A stretch of 64,000 nt of DNA from Flavivirga aquatica (lineage in GTDB: Bacteria; Bacteroidota; Bacteroidia; Flavobacteriales; Flavobacteriaceae), in assembly GCF_001747085.1 (NCBI RefSeq), contig NZ_MDJD01000007.1:434001-498000 (forward strand), given 5' to 3'. Position numbers and translations under genes: made by a program. Under the pieces are notes generated by a model that made no database searches, had not been told where the DNA came from, and saw only the letters and a program-made list of their open reading frames with translations. This document shows positions 36,919-46,238 of the stretch, in pieces (within the stretch, counting starts at the first letter, position 1; each line of letters begins with the position of its first letter).

Positions 36919-37971
36919 ATGAAAAAATTTATTACGCTTTCAATGCTTTTTGTTGCAACAGCATTATTTGCTCAAGAAGAAGTAGCTCAAAAAGAAGTAG
37001 CTCAAAAGAAAGTATCTATTAGTGGATCAGTTGATGCTTATTTTAAAACAAACTTAACATCTACAGACACAGCAAACCCTGCGTTTAATAATGGAGATGG
37101 TGGAGCTCAATCATTTGGAACTTCTTTTGCTAACCAAACAGGTTTTGCTTTAGGTATGGCTAATATTATCGCTTCTTATGAAGGTGAAAAAACTGGAGCA
37201 GTTGCAGATTTAGCTTTTGGTACTAGAGGGTTAGAAGCTGTAGGAGGAGATACAGATATTTTTATCAACCAATTATATGCTTATTGGAATGTATCTGACG
37301 CGACAACATTAACTCTAGGTCGTTTTAATACATATTTAGGATACGAAGTAATTTCTCCAACAGGAAACTTTAACTATAGCACATCTCATTTATTTTCTAA
37401 TGGGCCATTCTCTCATGTTGGTTTAAAAGCTGATTTTGCTTTATCTGATGATTTTAGCTTAATGGCTGCTGTTATGAATGTTACCGATGTAAACAATAAC
37501 ATGACTGGAGATTATGCTTTTGGAGCTCAATTAGGGTTTAAAGGACAATTTTTAAACTTATACTATGACGGAGCAGATTCTGATACTGGTATTGGGTTTG
37601 AGATCGATTATACTGGAGGATTTGATATCTCTGATGAATTTTATCTAGGAATTAATGCTGCTTATAATTTAGAAAATGATGATGCTATGAGCTTCTACGG
37701 TGCAGCATTATACCCGCAATACTCTTTATGCGATGCTTTTGCTCTTGGTTTAAGAGGTGAATACTTTGGAAACCACCAAAAAGATGTAGATGATATTCCT
37801 GCTGTTTTAGGATTAACTTTAACAGGAAGCTATTCTGTTGAGAACTTAACAATTAAACCTGAGGTTAGATTAGACTCTTGGAATAATGATTTAGAGCCAT
37901 TTTTAGACAATGACTTAAAAACAACAAATAGTTTAGCTGCGTTTACTTTAGCCGCAATATATTCATTCTAA
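36919..37971 (+). CDS. Outer-membrane porin (BBP2/OmpL-like), nitrogen-locus associated
   Basis: A 350-residue beta-barrel with a signal peptide (cut near ALFAQ, ~19) and a short EEVAQKEVAQKKV repeat before the first strand. The pattern VSISGSVDAYFKTNL, TLTLGRFNTYLGYEVISP and FNYSTSHLF is typical of the beta-barrel porin-2 family. It ends in AIYSF with the terminal Phe of outer-membrane proteins. Since it is the first gene of an operon with PII and Amt, it probably lets ammonium or small nitrogen compounds through the outer membrane; this is inferred from position. Confidence 0.85.
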   Translation: MKKFITLSMLFVATALFAQEEVAQKEVAQKKVSISGSVDAYFKTNLTSTDTANPAFNNGDGGAQSFGTSFANQTGFALGMANIIASYEGEKTGAVADLAFGTRGLEAVGGDTDIFINQLYAYWNVSDATTLTLGRFNTYLGYEVISPTGNFNYSTSHLFSNGPFSHVGLKADFALSDDFSLMAAVMNVTDVNNNMTGDYAFGAQLGFKGQFLNLYYDGADSDTGIGFEIDYTGGFDISDEFYLGINAAYNLENDDAMSFYGAALYPQYSLCDAFALGLRGEYFGNHQKDVDDIPAVLGLTLTGSYSVENLTIKPEVRLDSWNNDLEPFLDNDLKTTNSLAAFTLAAIYSF

Positions 37972-37989
37972 TTTTAAAATAATTTAATC

Positions 37990-38328
37990 ATGAAGAAAGT
38001 TGAAGCAATTATTAGAAAATCTAAATATAGTGCAGTAAAAGAAGCTCTACATGCTGTAGGCGTAAACTTTTTCTCTTACTGGGATGTTACAGGTTTAGGT
38101 AATGAAAAAGAAGGACACGTTTATAGAGGTGTTGCTTATAGCACAAGTGACATACAACGTAGATATCTTTCTATTGTAGTAAATGATGATTTTGCAGAAG
38201 CAACTGTTGATGCAATAATTAACTCTGCTGGAACAGGAGAGGTTGGAGATGGTAAAATTTTTGTGTCTGATGTACAAGAATGTTACAGAATTAGAACAGG
38301 AGAAAAAGGTGGAGACACTTTAAGATAA
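37990..38328 (+). CDS. PII nitrogen signalling protein
   Basis: A 112-residue PII protein: MKKVEAIIRKSKYSAVKEAL, the T-loop around GNEKEGHVYRGVAY and the C-terminal GDGKIFVSDVQECYRIRTGEKG that binds ATP/ADP and 2-oxoglutarate. Tyr50 occupies the position of the uridylylated Tyr51 of E. coli GlnB, but the rest of the T-loop (STSDIQRRY) differs, so modification is uncertain. It lies 18 bases after the porin and 25 before amt. As a GlnK-type partner it would plug the Amt channel when nitrogen is plentiful. Confidence 0.95.
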   Translation: MKKVEAIIRKSKYSAVKEALHAVGVNFFSYWDVTGLGNEKEGHVYRGVAYSTSDIQRRYLSIVVNDDFAEATVDAIINSAGTGEVGDGKIFVSDVQECYRIRTGEKGGDTLR

Positions 38329-38353
38329 TTAATCATCAAAATATAATAATATA

Positions 38354-39577
38354 ATGGAACAAGGATTATTTACAGCAAATAACGTATGGATGATGGTCTG
38401 TACAGCACTCGTTTTCTTCATGCATACTGGTTTTGCATTTTTAGAAATTGGGTTAACAAGACAAAAAAATACGATTAACATTTTATTTAAAAATATATTT
38501 ATTATAACTGTTGGTCTTCTTTTATACTACCTAATAGGATTTAACCTAATGTATCCTGGTGAGTTTAATGGATACATAGGATCTATAGTACCTGGTATTG
38601 AAGCACCTGCAAACGGAATGACTCCAGAATATGCAGATGGAGGTTACACATGGTGGACAGACTTCTTATTTCAAGGAATGTTTGCTGCAACTGCTGCAAC
38701 TATTGTATCTGGTGCTGTAGCTGAACGCATGAAAATAGGTCCATTCATGATTTTTACTGTAATATATGTAGGGTTAATTTACCCAATTGCAGGTTCATGG
38801 AAATGGGGTGGTGGATTCTTAGATGAATTAGGATTCTACGATTTCGCAGGCTCTACATTAGTACACTCTGTTGGTGGTTGGGCTGCATTAGTAGCTGTTT
38901 GGTTACTAGGCCCTAGAATTGGTAAATTTAAAGAAGGTAAACCTCAAGCTATTCCAGGTCATAATATACCATTAGCAACTGCTGGTGTATTAATACTGTG
39001 GTTAGGATGGTTTGGATTTAATGGTGGATCTGTGCTTTCTGCTGATCCAGAATTAACTTCTTTAACTTTAGTAACTACATGTTTAGCTGCGGCGGCGGGT
39101 GGTGTAGTTGCTGCTGCTCTATCATTTATAATGTATAAGAACTTAGATTTAACAATGTTCTTAAACGGTATTTTAGGAGGATTAGTAGGTATTACTGCTG
39201 GTGCAGATGTAATGACACCTAACAGCGCCATCATTATTGGAGCTATTGCTGGTGCACTTATCGTATTTGCTGTTAGTTTTGTTGACGCATTAAAATTAGA
39301 TGATCCAGTTGGAGCTATTGCAGTTCACTTAATTTGTGGTATCTGGGGTACTTTAGCTGTTGGTATATTCTCAACTAACCCTGATCACACATTAGTAGCT
39401 CAACTAATAGGTATAGCTTGTTATGCTGCTATATGTATTAGTTCCTCTTTCTTAATATTCTTTGTATTAAAGAAAACTGTAGGTATTAGAGTTTCTGAAA
39501 AAGAAGAATTAGAAGGTTTAGATGCCCACGAACATGGCATGGATGCTTATCCAGATTTTAGATTAAATGAGCATTAA
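38354..39577 (+). CDS. amt: Ammonium transporter
   Basis: A 407-residue Amt-family channel with eleven expected membrane helices. Family blocks are FFMHTGFAFLEIGLTRQKN, FQGMFAATAATIVSGAVAERM, the twin histidines in STLVHSVGGWAAL and AIAVHLICGIWGTLA, and LGWFGFNGGS. There is no signal peptide. The C-terminal tail ends DAYPDFRLNEH, typical for Amt proteins regulated by PII. It is the last gene of the operon. Confidence 0.96.
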   Translation: MEQGLFTANNVWMMVCTALVFFMHTGFAFLEIGLTRQKNTINILFKNIFIITVGLLLYYLIGFNLMYPGEFNGYIGSIVPGIEAPANGMTPEYADGGYTWWTDFLFQGMFAATAATIVSGAVAERMKIGPFMIFTVIYVGLIYPIAGSWKWGGGFLDELGFYDFAGSTLVHSVGGWAALVAVWLLGPRIGKFKEGKPQAIPGHNIPLATAGVLILWLGWFGFNGGSVLSADPELTSLTLVTTCLAAAAGGVVAAALSFIMYKNLDLTMFLNGILGGLVGITAGADVMTPNSAIIIGAIAGALIVFAVSFVDALKLDDPVGAIAVHLICGIWGTLAVGIFSTNPDHTLVAQLIGIACYAAICISSSFLIFFVLKKTVGIRVSEKEELEGLDAHEHGMDAYPDFRLNEH

Positions 39578-39630
39578 TAATATGCTATAAAATATAACAA
39601 AACATTAAAAAATGTTTAGTTAGTTTTATG

Positions 39631-39664
39631 AAAAATGCCTTACATAATGTGAGGCATTTTTTTA
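39631..39664 (+). terminator. Terminator of the porin-PII-amt operon
   Basis: Arms AAAAATGCCT..ACAT and near-complement, followed by seven T. It lies 54 bases after the amt stop. Confidence 0.88.
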
Positions 39665-40147
39665 TATCCGCTCTTCCCCTTCAAATCTTAATAGTATTTC
39701 TAAATAAAATACATTACAGAAGAAGTTAATATTCCTACTAAACACAACTATTTTCTATTAAAAATAAAAAAGACTAATAATTACGAATTAAAACAGGCGT
39801 AAAAAGATATAATTACTTTCTTTTTATACAACACCGTTATTATGTTTTTCATATTGCAAAAACACGAATAAGAGAATAAAAAAAATAAAATAAACAAGTC
39901 TTTCAAATTCATTTTAACTTATACGTTAATATTACCAATTAATTCTTCAAAACAAATAGCACCGCCATCTTTATCTTTATTGGTAACCAAAACCTTAAGC
40001 AACCTCATCATTTAACCTGAACCAAGAACACTTTTAACCCATCATACTGCTGTTACAGCTTTTATTTTTTTAGCTATTCACCACAATATGACCAAACACA
40101 TCGATAACTACACCCTAAACCCATTATAATCAACACATATCAACTAA
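39665..40147. other. Intergenic region between amt and ppc
   Basis: About 480 AT-rich bases between two convergent genes. I see no ORF longer than a few codons, no hairpin and no RNA gene here. Confidence 0.5.
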
Positions 40148-40182
40148 AAAAGCCAGTATTCAAAATATGAATACTGGCTTTT
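40148..40182 (-). terminator. ppc terminator
   Basis: Arms AAAAGCCAGTATTCA and perfect complement around a 5-base loop, with a run of T on the minus strand. It lies 25 bases after the ppc stop. Confidence 0.9.
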
Positions 40183-40206
40183 ACTATACTCGATTAATTA
40201 ATTAAG

Positions 40207-42795
40207 TTAAGCTGAATTTCTACTTGCGTTTATATTACCAAATAAAGAACGTGTTACAATTTTTTCGAAAATCTTAATTTGTTCCTCATCTTTCACTTCT
40301 GCTTTTTGCAGCTCTTGAATTTTCTTAAGAGCATATTGTTGTATTGTCAATAATGGCAAAACTATAGACTCCCTAACCTCAATTGAAGCTTTTCCTGAAG
40401 GCTCATTTTCCATTAAAGCTTCGTACCCTGTAAGCTTTAAAAGCAACCTTTTAGTTGTAATATATTCTTCATAAATAATATTCCAGAAATCTCCAAATTC
40501 CTCGTCCTTAGACATGTATTTTGTTAAATCAAAAAATGATTTAGTTAAAGACATCATACTATTCTCTAATAATGTTTTAAAGAATTTTGAGTTGTTGTAA
40601 AGTTGCTCTACTTTATCAAATTCCCCTCTATCTTCGTAAGCCTTTAAAGCTGTACCAACACCATAAAACCCTGGAACATTTTGTTTTAATTGACTCCAAG
40701 ACCCCACAAAAGGGATAGCTCTTAAGTCTGAAAAGATCAACTTATCCGATTTCGAACGTTTTGACGGTCTACTACCAATATTAGTTTTTGCATAATATTT
40801 TAATGTACTCATTCGCTCTAAATAAGGAATGAACATTGGGTGACTTTTAAAGTCTTTATAAGTCTGATAGCTAGTTTCAGCTAAATCATTCATAACAGCT
40901 TTGTCATCTGGAGACATAGCTGATTTGTTTTTACCAAAACTATTAAAAAGTCCAGAAGTAATTAATTGCTCTAAATTATATTTAGACGAATCTAAAGTTC
41001 CAAAATTAGAACTGATTGTTTGTCCTTGTATAGTAAGTTGCACTTCTTTATCTTCAATAGTTGGTCCTAATGAAGAATAGAATTGATGTGTCTTTCCACC
41101 TCCACGTGCTGGCGGTCCACCTCTACCATCAAAGAATATGGCTGTGATATCATATTTTCTAGACATCTCAGTAAGTAACTCTTTAGCTTTAAAAATACCC
41201 CAGTTAGCCATTAAGTATCCTCCATCTTTAGTACCGTCTGAAAAACCTAGCATAATAGTTTGCTTACTTCCTCTAGCTTTTAAATGCGCCATATATTCTG
41301 GATTAGTATATAACTGCTCCATAACTTCTGGTGCATTTTCTAAATCTGTAATCGTTTCAAATAAAGGAACAACATCTACAGTTAATGCATCTTTAAAAGC
41401 AACTATTTTAAGCATAGCAAATAATTGCATTACATTTAAAGCTGTTTGATTATTGCTTATAATATATCTGTTAGCTCCTTTTTCTCCGTTAGCTTTTTGA
41501 ATATCTTTAATAGCAGCAATGGTTTTTAAGGTATTATTAACCATTTCGTCTTCAAACACATCTAAATCTGCTATATTATCATTAGCTTTTGATAAAATTT
41601 CAATTTGTTCTTCCTCAGACAGATCATGATAATTATTAGGGAATGAAGAATTACCTGTTTCAATTAAATGATCTATCACAGTTGTAAAAACATCATGATG
41701 TATTCTACTATCTTGTCTTATATCTAATGTTGCAAAATAGTAACCAAATAAATGAATTCTATTTATTAAATTATTTAATTCACCAACGTACAACGACTGG
41801 TGTTCAGTAACAACAATATTTCTTATACTTAAAAGTTCTTTTATAAGTTCTTTAGAAGAAATTTTTTCTTCAGCCTTTAAATTGATACTGTAACTATATA
41901 ATATTGTTTCTAATTTAATAATACGATCTTCAACACCTCTGAAAGTAAGTTTACGTCTTAAATACTTAACATCTTCATAATACTTTTTAATTATAGATTG
42001 CTTTAGTTTTTTAGCTACCTTCAAAGTAGTATCTGGTTTTACAAAAGGGTTTCCATCTCGATCTCCTCCTGGCCAAAAACCTATATTAATTATTTCATTA
42101 TGCTTTTTCCCATCATCGTAAATATTCTGTTGAATATAATTATAAATTTCTCCAAACGATTTGTAAAAAACATTTTCTAAATACCAAATTAAACTTTTTG
42201 CCTCATCGTAAGGCGTTGGTTTTTTATGCTTGAAGAAAGGTGTTTTCCCTAATTGCCCAAATAAGTTATTAATTTCAGACAGATTATTCTCTTTAATAGC
42301 CTTAGTTAAATCTGTAATAATCCCTAAAACAGAACCTGGGTAAAATTGTGTTGGGTGTGCTGTTAAAACAATACGCACCTTAAACTCTTCAAGATATTTT
42401 TTTAATTCTTCTAATTTGTTTTCTGAATTAGCAGACTCTTTAAGATTTCTTAAAGTACCAATACCTTCCATATTATTAACAACAGGAAAAGCTACATCTT
42501 CAATAGCATCAAACAAAACAACTTGTCTTTCAATATATTGAATAAATCTAAATAGTAAATTAATTTGACTTTCTTTGGAGCGACGACCTTGGTATTTTTC
42601 AAAAAAAGTATCAACAATAGTTGTTGGGTCATCACCTTTTTTGAATCCTTTTTCACAAGTTTCATGAAATAAAGGAAGTAATACTCCTGTTTTTGTTATG
42701 GCATCAAAAGGAAGTGTCATAAATATACTGTTGTATATTTGATATTTAGACAAAACGTTTTGTTTAAATCTAGTTAATTTTGGCTCTACAGACAT
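40207..42795 (-). CDS. ppc: Phosphoenolpyruvate carboxylase
   Basis: An 862-residue enzyme making oxaloacetate from PEP and bicarbonate. Active-site blocks are LTAHPTQFYPGS (catalytic His; the usual TAHPTE has Gln for Glu), GFWPGGDRDGNPFV, MLGFSDGTKDGGY, FFDGRGGPPARGGG with QTISSNFGT, and the C-terminal NINASRNSA. The length is typical of the Bacteroidota form. It is monocistronic. Its product feeds the 2-oxoglutarate and aspartate used by the nearby nitrogen genes. Confidence 0.95.
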   Translation of the reverse strand: MSVEPKLTRFKQNVLSKYQIYNSIFMTLPFDAITKTGVLLPLFHETCEKGFKKGDDPTTIVDTFFEKYQGRRSKESQINLLFRFIQYIERQVVLFDAIEDVAFPVVNNMEGIGTLRNLKESANSENKLEELKKYLEEFKVRIVLTAHPTQFYPGSVLGIITDLTKAIKENNLSEINNLFGQLGKTPFFKHKKPTPYDEAKSLIWYLENVFYKSFGEIYNYIQQNIYDDGKKHNEIINIGFWPGGDRDGNPFVKPDTTLKVAKKLKQSIIKKYYEDVKYLRRKLTFRGVEDRIIKLETILYSYSINLKAEEKISSKELIKELLSIRNIVVTEHQSLYVGELNNLINRIHLFGYYFATLDIRQDSRIHHDVFTTVIDHLIETGNSSFPNNYHDLSEEEQIEILSKANDNIADLDVFEDEMVNNTLKTIAAIKDIQKANGEKGANRYIISNNQTALNVMQLFAMLKIVAFKDALTVDVVPLFETITDLENAPEVMEQLYTNPEYMAHLKARGSKQTIMLGFSDGTKDGGYLMANWGIFKAKELLTEMSRKYDITAIFFDGRGGPPARGGGKTHQFYSSLGPTIEDKEVQLTIQGQTISSNFGTLDSSKYNLEQLITSGLFNSFGKNKSAMSPDDKAVMNDLAETSYQTYKDFKSHPMFIPYLERMSTLKYYAKTNIGSRPSKRSKSDKLIFSDLRAIPFVGSWSQLKQNVPGFYGVGTALKAYEDRGEFDKVEQLYNNSKFFKTLLENSMMSLTKSFFDLTKYMSKDEEFGDFWNIIYEEYITTKRLLLKLTGYEALMENEPSGKASIEVRESIVLPLLTIQQYALKKIQELQKAEVKDEEQIKIFEKIVTRSLFGNINASRNSA

Positions 42796-43107
42796 GGTAT
42801 CGTTCTATTGTAAATTAACCATAAAAGTAATAAAGCTATAATTAAAGACCGTAGTATTGACTAAGATTTATTGATTTTTTTACTTTGACTAACTCTAGTT
42901 GTGAATAATTAAAAAAAAAACAAATTTTACATGAATCTTTACAATACATTTTTAGGTATTAATTTTTAATTATTTAAAGAAATTAACCTTAAACCTATCT
43001 CTTACAAAAAAAAATCTATTCAAGCTTGAAACTATTGCAGAATAAAACGTCCTTTTACATTTTAATTTCAGTAAAATTATACTAAAATAAAACAGCTTGA
43101 AATGAAA
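42796..43107. other. Intergenic region upstream of ppc
   Basis: AT-rich and without an ORF. It should hold the ppc promoter close to 42.8 kb on the minus strand; no element fits the consensus clearly. Confidence 0.4.
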
Positions 43108-43134
43108 ACAGGGCGCTTTTTCATAGCGCCCTGT
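43108..43134 (-). terminator. Terminator of the second ssb gene
   Basis: Arms ACAGGGCGCT and perfect complement around a 7-base loop, unusually GC-rich for this genome and followed on the minus strand by TTTT. Confidence 0.8.
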
Positions 43135-43149
43135 AAAATAGTTATAAAT

Positions 43150-43482
43150 TTATTTCCCTAACATCAATAATTCACTACAAACAATCTCAGTTGTATAACG
43201 CTTCATTCCGTCCTTATCCTCCCAAGAGCGAGTTGTTAGCTTACCTTCTATGGCTACTTCTTTCCCTTTAGCTACATATTTTTCAATAATTTCAGCTGTC
43301 TTTCCCCAAGCGACAATGTTGTGCCATTGCGTATCTGTTATTTTTTCTCCTTTATTATTGGTGTAATTTTCGTTAGTAGCAATATTAAATTTTGCTAATA
43401 TTTTCCCTGATTCAAGATTAATAATTTCTGGATCGTTTCCTAAGTTACCAATCAACTGTACTTTGTTTCTAAGCGTGTTCAT
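43150..43482 (-). CDS. Second single-stranded DNA-binding protein, short form
   Basis: A 110-residue SSB consisting of the OB-fold only: NKVQLIGNLGNDPEIINLE, TQWHNIVAWGKTAE and VAIEGKLTTRSWEDKDG. It lacks the linker and acidic tip of the housekeeping SSB at 12 kb and ends at LLMLGK, so it cannot recruit partners in the same way. Such short SSBs are often used in competence, in stress or on mobile elements. It is transcribed alone. Confidence 0.93.
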   Translation of the reverse strand: MNTLRNKVQLIGNLGNDPEIINLESGKILAKFNIATNENYTNNKGEKITDTQWHNIVAWGKTAEIIEKYVAKGKEVAIEGKLTTRSWEDKDGMKRYTTEIVCSELLMLGK

Positions 43483-43655
43483 AATTTTTAAATTTTAATA
43501 TTCAACAATTGATACCATCGAGTTATTATGTTTCGACACTGCAAATATGAGTCACCCCCAAAATATTACTCGGTTATTACTTACTTAAAGTCGTTTGTAA
43601 GCACTTGTAGTCGTTTGTAAACGAAAAATTTATTATATTTAAGTATAATATAATT

Positions 43656-44186
43656 ATGAAATTTCACATAGAAACAGAAAGACTGATATTAAGAGAATTT
43701 AGAAAAACAGATCTAAGGGGTATGTTTGAATTAGATTCAGACCCAGAAGTTCACAAATATTTAGGCAATAAACCCGTTAAGACAAAAGAAGAGTCTATTA
43801 AAATTATAGAATCTGTACTTAATCAATATCAGGAAAGAGGTATAGGAAGGTGGGTTGCTATTGAAAAATCTTCTGGAGATTTTATAGGCTGGTCTGGATT
43901 GAGATTAAATACCGAATACAACATGAATGGCTTTACCAAATACTATGATGTTGGCTATAGGTTTATTAAAAAATACTGGGGTAAAGGCTATGCAACAGAG
44001 TCTGGCAAAGCTGCTGTAGATTACGCCTTCAATATTTTAAAGCTAACTGAGTTATATGCTACAGCAGAAATTGAGAATCAAGCTTCTCATAAAGCTCTTT
44101 TAAAAATAGGCTTAGAATATGTAGAAGATTTTTATTTTGAAGAAGACGAGCTAAATCTTAGTTGGTATAAAATTGAAAACAAATAA
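43656..44186 (+). CDS. GNAT acetyltransferase, RimJ/RimL-like
   Basis: A 176-residue GNAT enzyme opening MKFHIETERLILREFRKTD. The acetyl-CoA site is visible in DVGYRFIKKYWGKGYATESGKA, followed by LTELYATAEIENQASHKALLKIGL. This is the RimJ/RimL-like group, which acetylates ribosomal proteins, peptides or small amines; the target here is unknown. The next gene starts 2 bases after its stop. Confidence 0.9.
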   Translation: MKFHIETERLILREFRKTDLRGMFELDSDPEVHKYLGNKPVKTKEESIKIIESVLNQYQERGIGRWVAIEKSSGDFIGWSGLRLNTEYNMNGFTKYYDVGYRFIKKYWGKGYATESGKAAVDYAFNILKLTELYATAEIENQASHKALLKIGLEYVEDFYFEEDELNLSWYKIENK

Positions 44187-44188
44187 TT

Positions 44189-44539
44189 ATGCAAAAACAA
44201 TGTTTAGAATGTGGTGATAATATTATTGGCAGAATTGATAAAAAATTCTGCAATGACGGTTGCAGAAACGCTTATAATAATAAAGTCAATAAGGATAGTA
44301 AAAACTTAATACGTAACACTAACAATAGACTTCGCAAAAATTATAGAATTTTAGAAGCCTTGAATCCTGATCAAAAAACAAAAACATCTAGAGCAAAACT
44401 TATAGAAGCTGGTTTCGACTTTAATTATTTCACAAGTATTTACACTACCAAAGCTGGCACAATATATTACTTTGTTTATGACCAAGGATACCTGCCCTTA
44501 GAAGGCGATTATTACGCTCTAGTAAAACGAAAACGTTAA
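44189..44539 (+). CDS. Small zinc-ribbon protein of unknown function
   Basis: A 116-residue protein. The N terminus has a four-cysteine zinc site (Cys5, Cys8, Cys21, Cys25; CX2C-X12-CX3C) in the style of DUF2116 zinc ribbons. A basic helical stretch follows (NTNNRLRKNYRILEAL), and then a C-terminal part rich in Tyr and Phe that looks like a small beta structure. I do not recognise a specific family. It is coupled to the GNAT gene by 2 bases. Confidence 0.75.
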   Translation: MQKQCLECGDNIIGRIDKKFCNDGCRNAYNNKVNKDSKNLIRNTNNRLRKNYRILEALNPDQKTKTSRAKLIEAGFDFNYFTSIYTTKAGTIYYFVYDQGYLPLEGDYYALVKRKR

Positions 44540-44746
44540 CGAAAGAGAAATAGCTCATCAAACAGCAACACTTCTAAATGTATATTTGTATTACTTTTTA
44601 AACATAAACAAATAGCTCAATTATAAGACACAGCTATACCTAAAACTAATTAGAATTTTCTACTTAGCCTAAGGCAAAAACAATGTAATAATTTGTATAA
44701 ACTCATTACTAGTTAAAAGCCTGTAAATTAATATTTAAAACATTAA

Positions 44747-45214
44747 CTATTTCCAATTTTGACCTTTTAATTGCATAGCAGCTTTAAGCACATCTTTCTG
44801 ACTTATCTGACCAACCAGCTTACCATTTTCAACTATTGGAAACCTCCTTCGTTTAGCATTCAAAAACTTATTTGCAGCATCAAAAATATTCATATTACCA
44901 TCAATGGTTTCCACATTTACAGCCATATATTTTTCAATAGTTTTATCTTGCATAGGCATATTATAATACCTGCTCTCGCTAATCTGTTTTATACAATCTC
45001 CTTCAGATATAATACCAACCAACTCATTTTTATCATTAACTACTGGTCCACCAGAAATTCGATATTTTATCAAAGACTCCATAACGCTTTCAATAGCTTG
45101 GTTTGGAGTAAACGTAATTAAATTGGTACTCATATAATCACTCACTTTTAATAAAGGCGTATCTGCCGCATCAGATTGATGCCTTCTAGCTCCTTGAAAA
45201 CTTTTTATCCCCAT
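44747..45214 (-). CDS. CBS-domain protein
   Basis: A 155-residue protein made of a pair of CBS domains (about 25-85 and 92-150). Their loops are visible as RISGGPVVNDKNELVGIISEGDC and FPIVENGKLVGQISQKDVL. CBS pairs bind adenine nucleotides and act as energy or ligand sensors. No output domain is present, so it probably acts on a partner. It is a single gene. Confidence 0.9.
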   Translation of the reverse strand: MGIKSFQGARRHQSDAADTPLLKVSDYMSTNLITFTPNQAIESVMESLIKYRISGGPVVNDKNELVGIISEGDCIKQISESRYYNMPMQDKTIEKYMAVNVETIDGNMNIFDAANKFLNAKRRRFPIVENGKLVGQISQKDVLKAAMQLKGQNWK

Positions 45215-45456
45215 GATTAATTAATTTTTAGTAATCTTAAATATAGTCGTTTTTTTTCAGTTTTCCTAAAACATATGCTTCGAAACATATATTTGTAGTA
45301 CTTGTTTTATATAAAAAAATCAACAAGCAGAAATAACGAATACTCAAGTAAAATCAAATAAAAAAGATTAATTCATTGTATATCAAAATAATTAGCATTG
45401 TTTTAAGAATTTAAATGTTAATTTTTTATAATTTTGACTTATAAAAAATATTAAAA

Positions 45457-46161
45457 ATGAAGAGAATATTAGGATTAGTTTTATTGGCAGGTAGCTTTAT
45501 GTTGAGCGCGCAAACTAACTCAGAATTAGTAAAACATTATGAAGCTTATTATAAGCAAATGAAAGCTCAAGGAGATGTTCAAGGTATTATAAACGGTATA
45601 ACACATTTAAATTTATTAGCGCCTTCTCAAGCAAGAAAAGACACCTTAGCATATCTATACATGAGCGAGGGTAAATACATGCAAGCCCTTAATACAATAG
45701 GTATAGAAAAAAGCGCTACTGATTCTAATATTGCTATTGAAGTTAAAGCAGTCTCTTTAAAAGCTGTCAAGCAACCTAAATTAGCAATTGAACTTTTTAA
45801 TGAAATGTTTAAAAGAACTCCCAATGCTTTAATAGCTTACGAATTAGCTGAACTTAATTTGCAGATTCAAGAGTTTGCTGAAGCTGAAAAACATGTTAAT
45901 TATGGTTTGGCAAATTCTAAAGATGCTATGAAAAAAGCTTTTTATGAATCTCAAACACCATATGAGGTTTCCTTAAAAGCAGCTTTTATGTACTTAAATG
46001 CTTTGGTTATTTATAATAAAGACAAAAAAACCAATATTGACGCTGCTGTAGATGTTTTAGATGCTGCCTTAAAAACGGCTCCCAATTTTAATTTAACTCA
46101 ATTAACAAAAACAGAATTATTAAGACAAAAACAAGCATTACAAACACAAGAAAAAAAGTAA
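45457..46161 (+). CDS. Exported TPR-type protein
   Basis: A 234-residue protein with a signal peptide (MKRILGLVLLAGSFMLSAQ, cut ~19). The body is helical with TPR-like repeats: LAYLYMSEGKYMQALNTIG, LAIELFNEMFKRTPNALIAY and LAELNLQIQEFAEAEKHVNY. TPRs are protein-binding, and the partner is unknown. It has a TAATTTTG -7 box ~27 bases before the ATG and a strong terminator behind. Confidence 0.8.
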   Translation: MKRILGLVLLAGSFMLSAQTNSELVKHYEAYYKQMKAQGDVQGIINGITHLNLLAPSQARKDTLAYLYMSEGKYMQALNTIGIEKSATDSNIAIEVKAVSLKAVKQPKLAIELFNEMFKRTPNALIAYELAELNLQIQEFAEAEKHVNYGLANSKDAMKKAFYESQTPYEVSLKAAFMYLNALVIYNKDKKTNIDAAVDVLDAALKTAPNFNLTQLTKTELLRQKQALQTQEKK

Positions 46162-46173
46162 TCAATATTTATA

Positions 46174-46211
46174 AAAAAATGGCTTCTACATAATAATAGA
46201 AGCCATTTTTT
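46174..46211. terminator. Bidirectional terminator
   Basis: Arms AAAAAATGGCTTCTA and complement around an 8-base loop with T runs on both sides. It separates the convergent TPR gene and the lipoprotein gene. Confidence 0.92.
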
Positions 46212-46238
46212 TAAATACACATATGTTTCCTTAGCTAA

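Noticed and set aside
37990-38328. Loss of the uridylylation tyrosine in PII
   Set aside because: The T-loop looked divergent, but alignment of HVYRGVAY with ELYRGAEY keeps Tyr50 at the right place.
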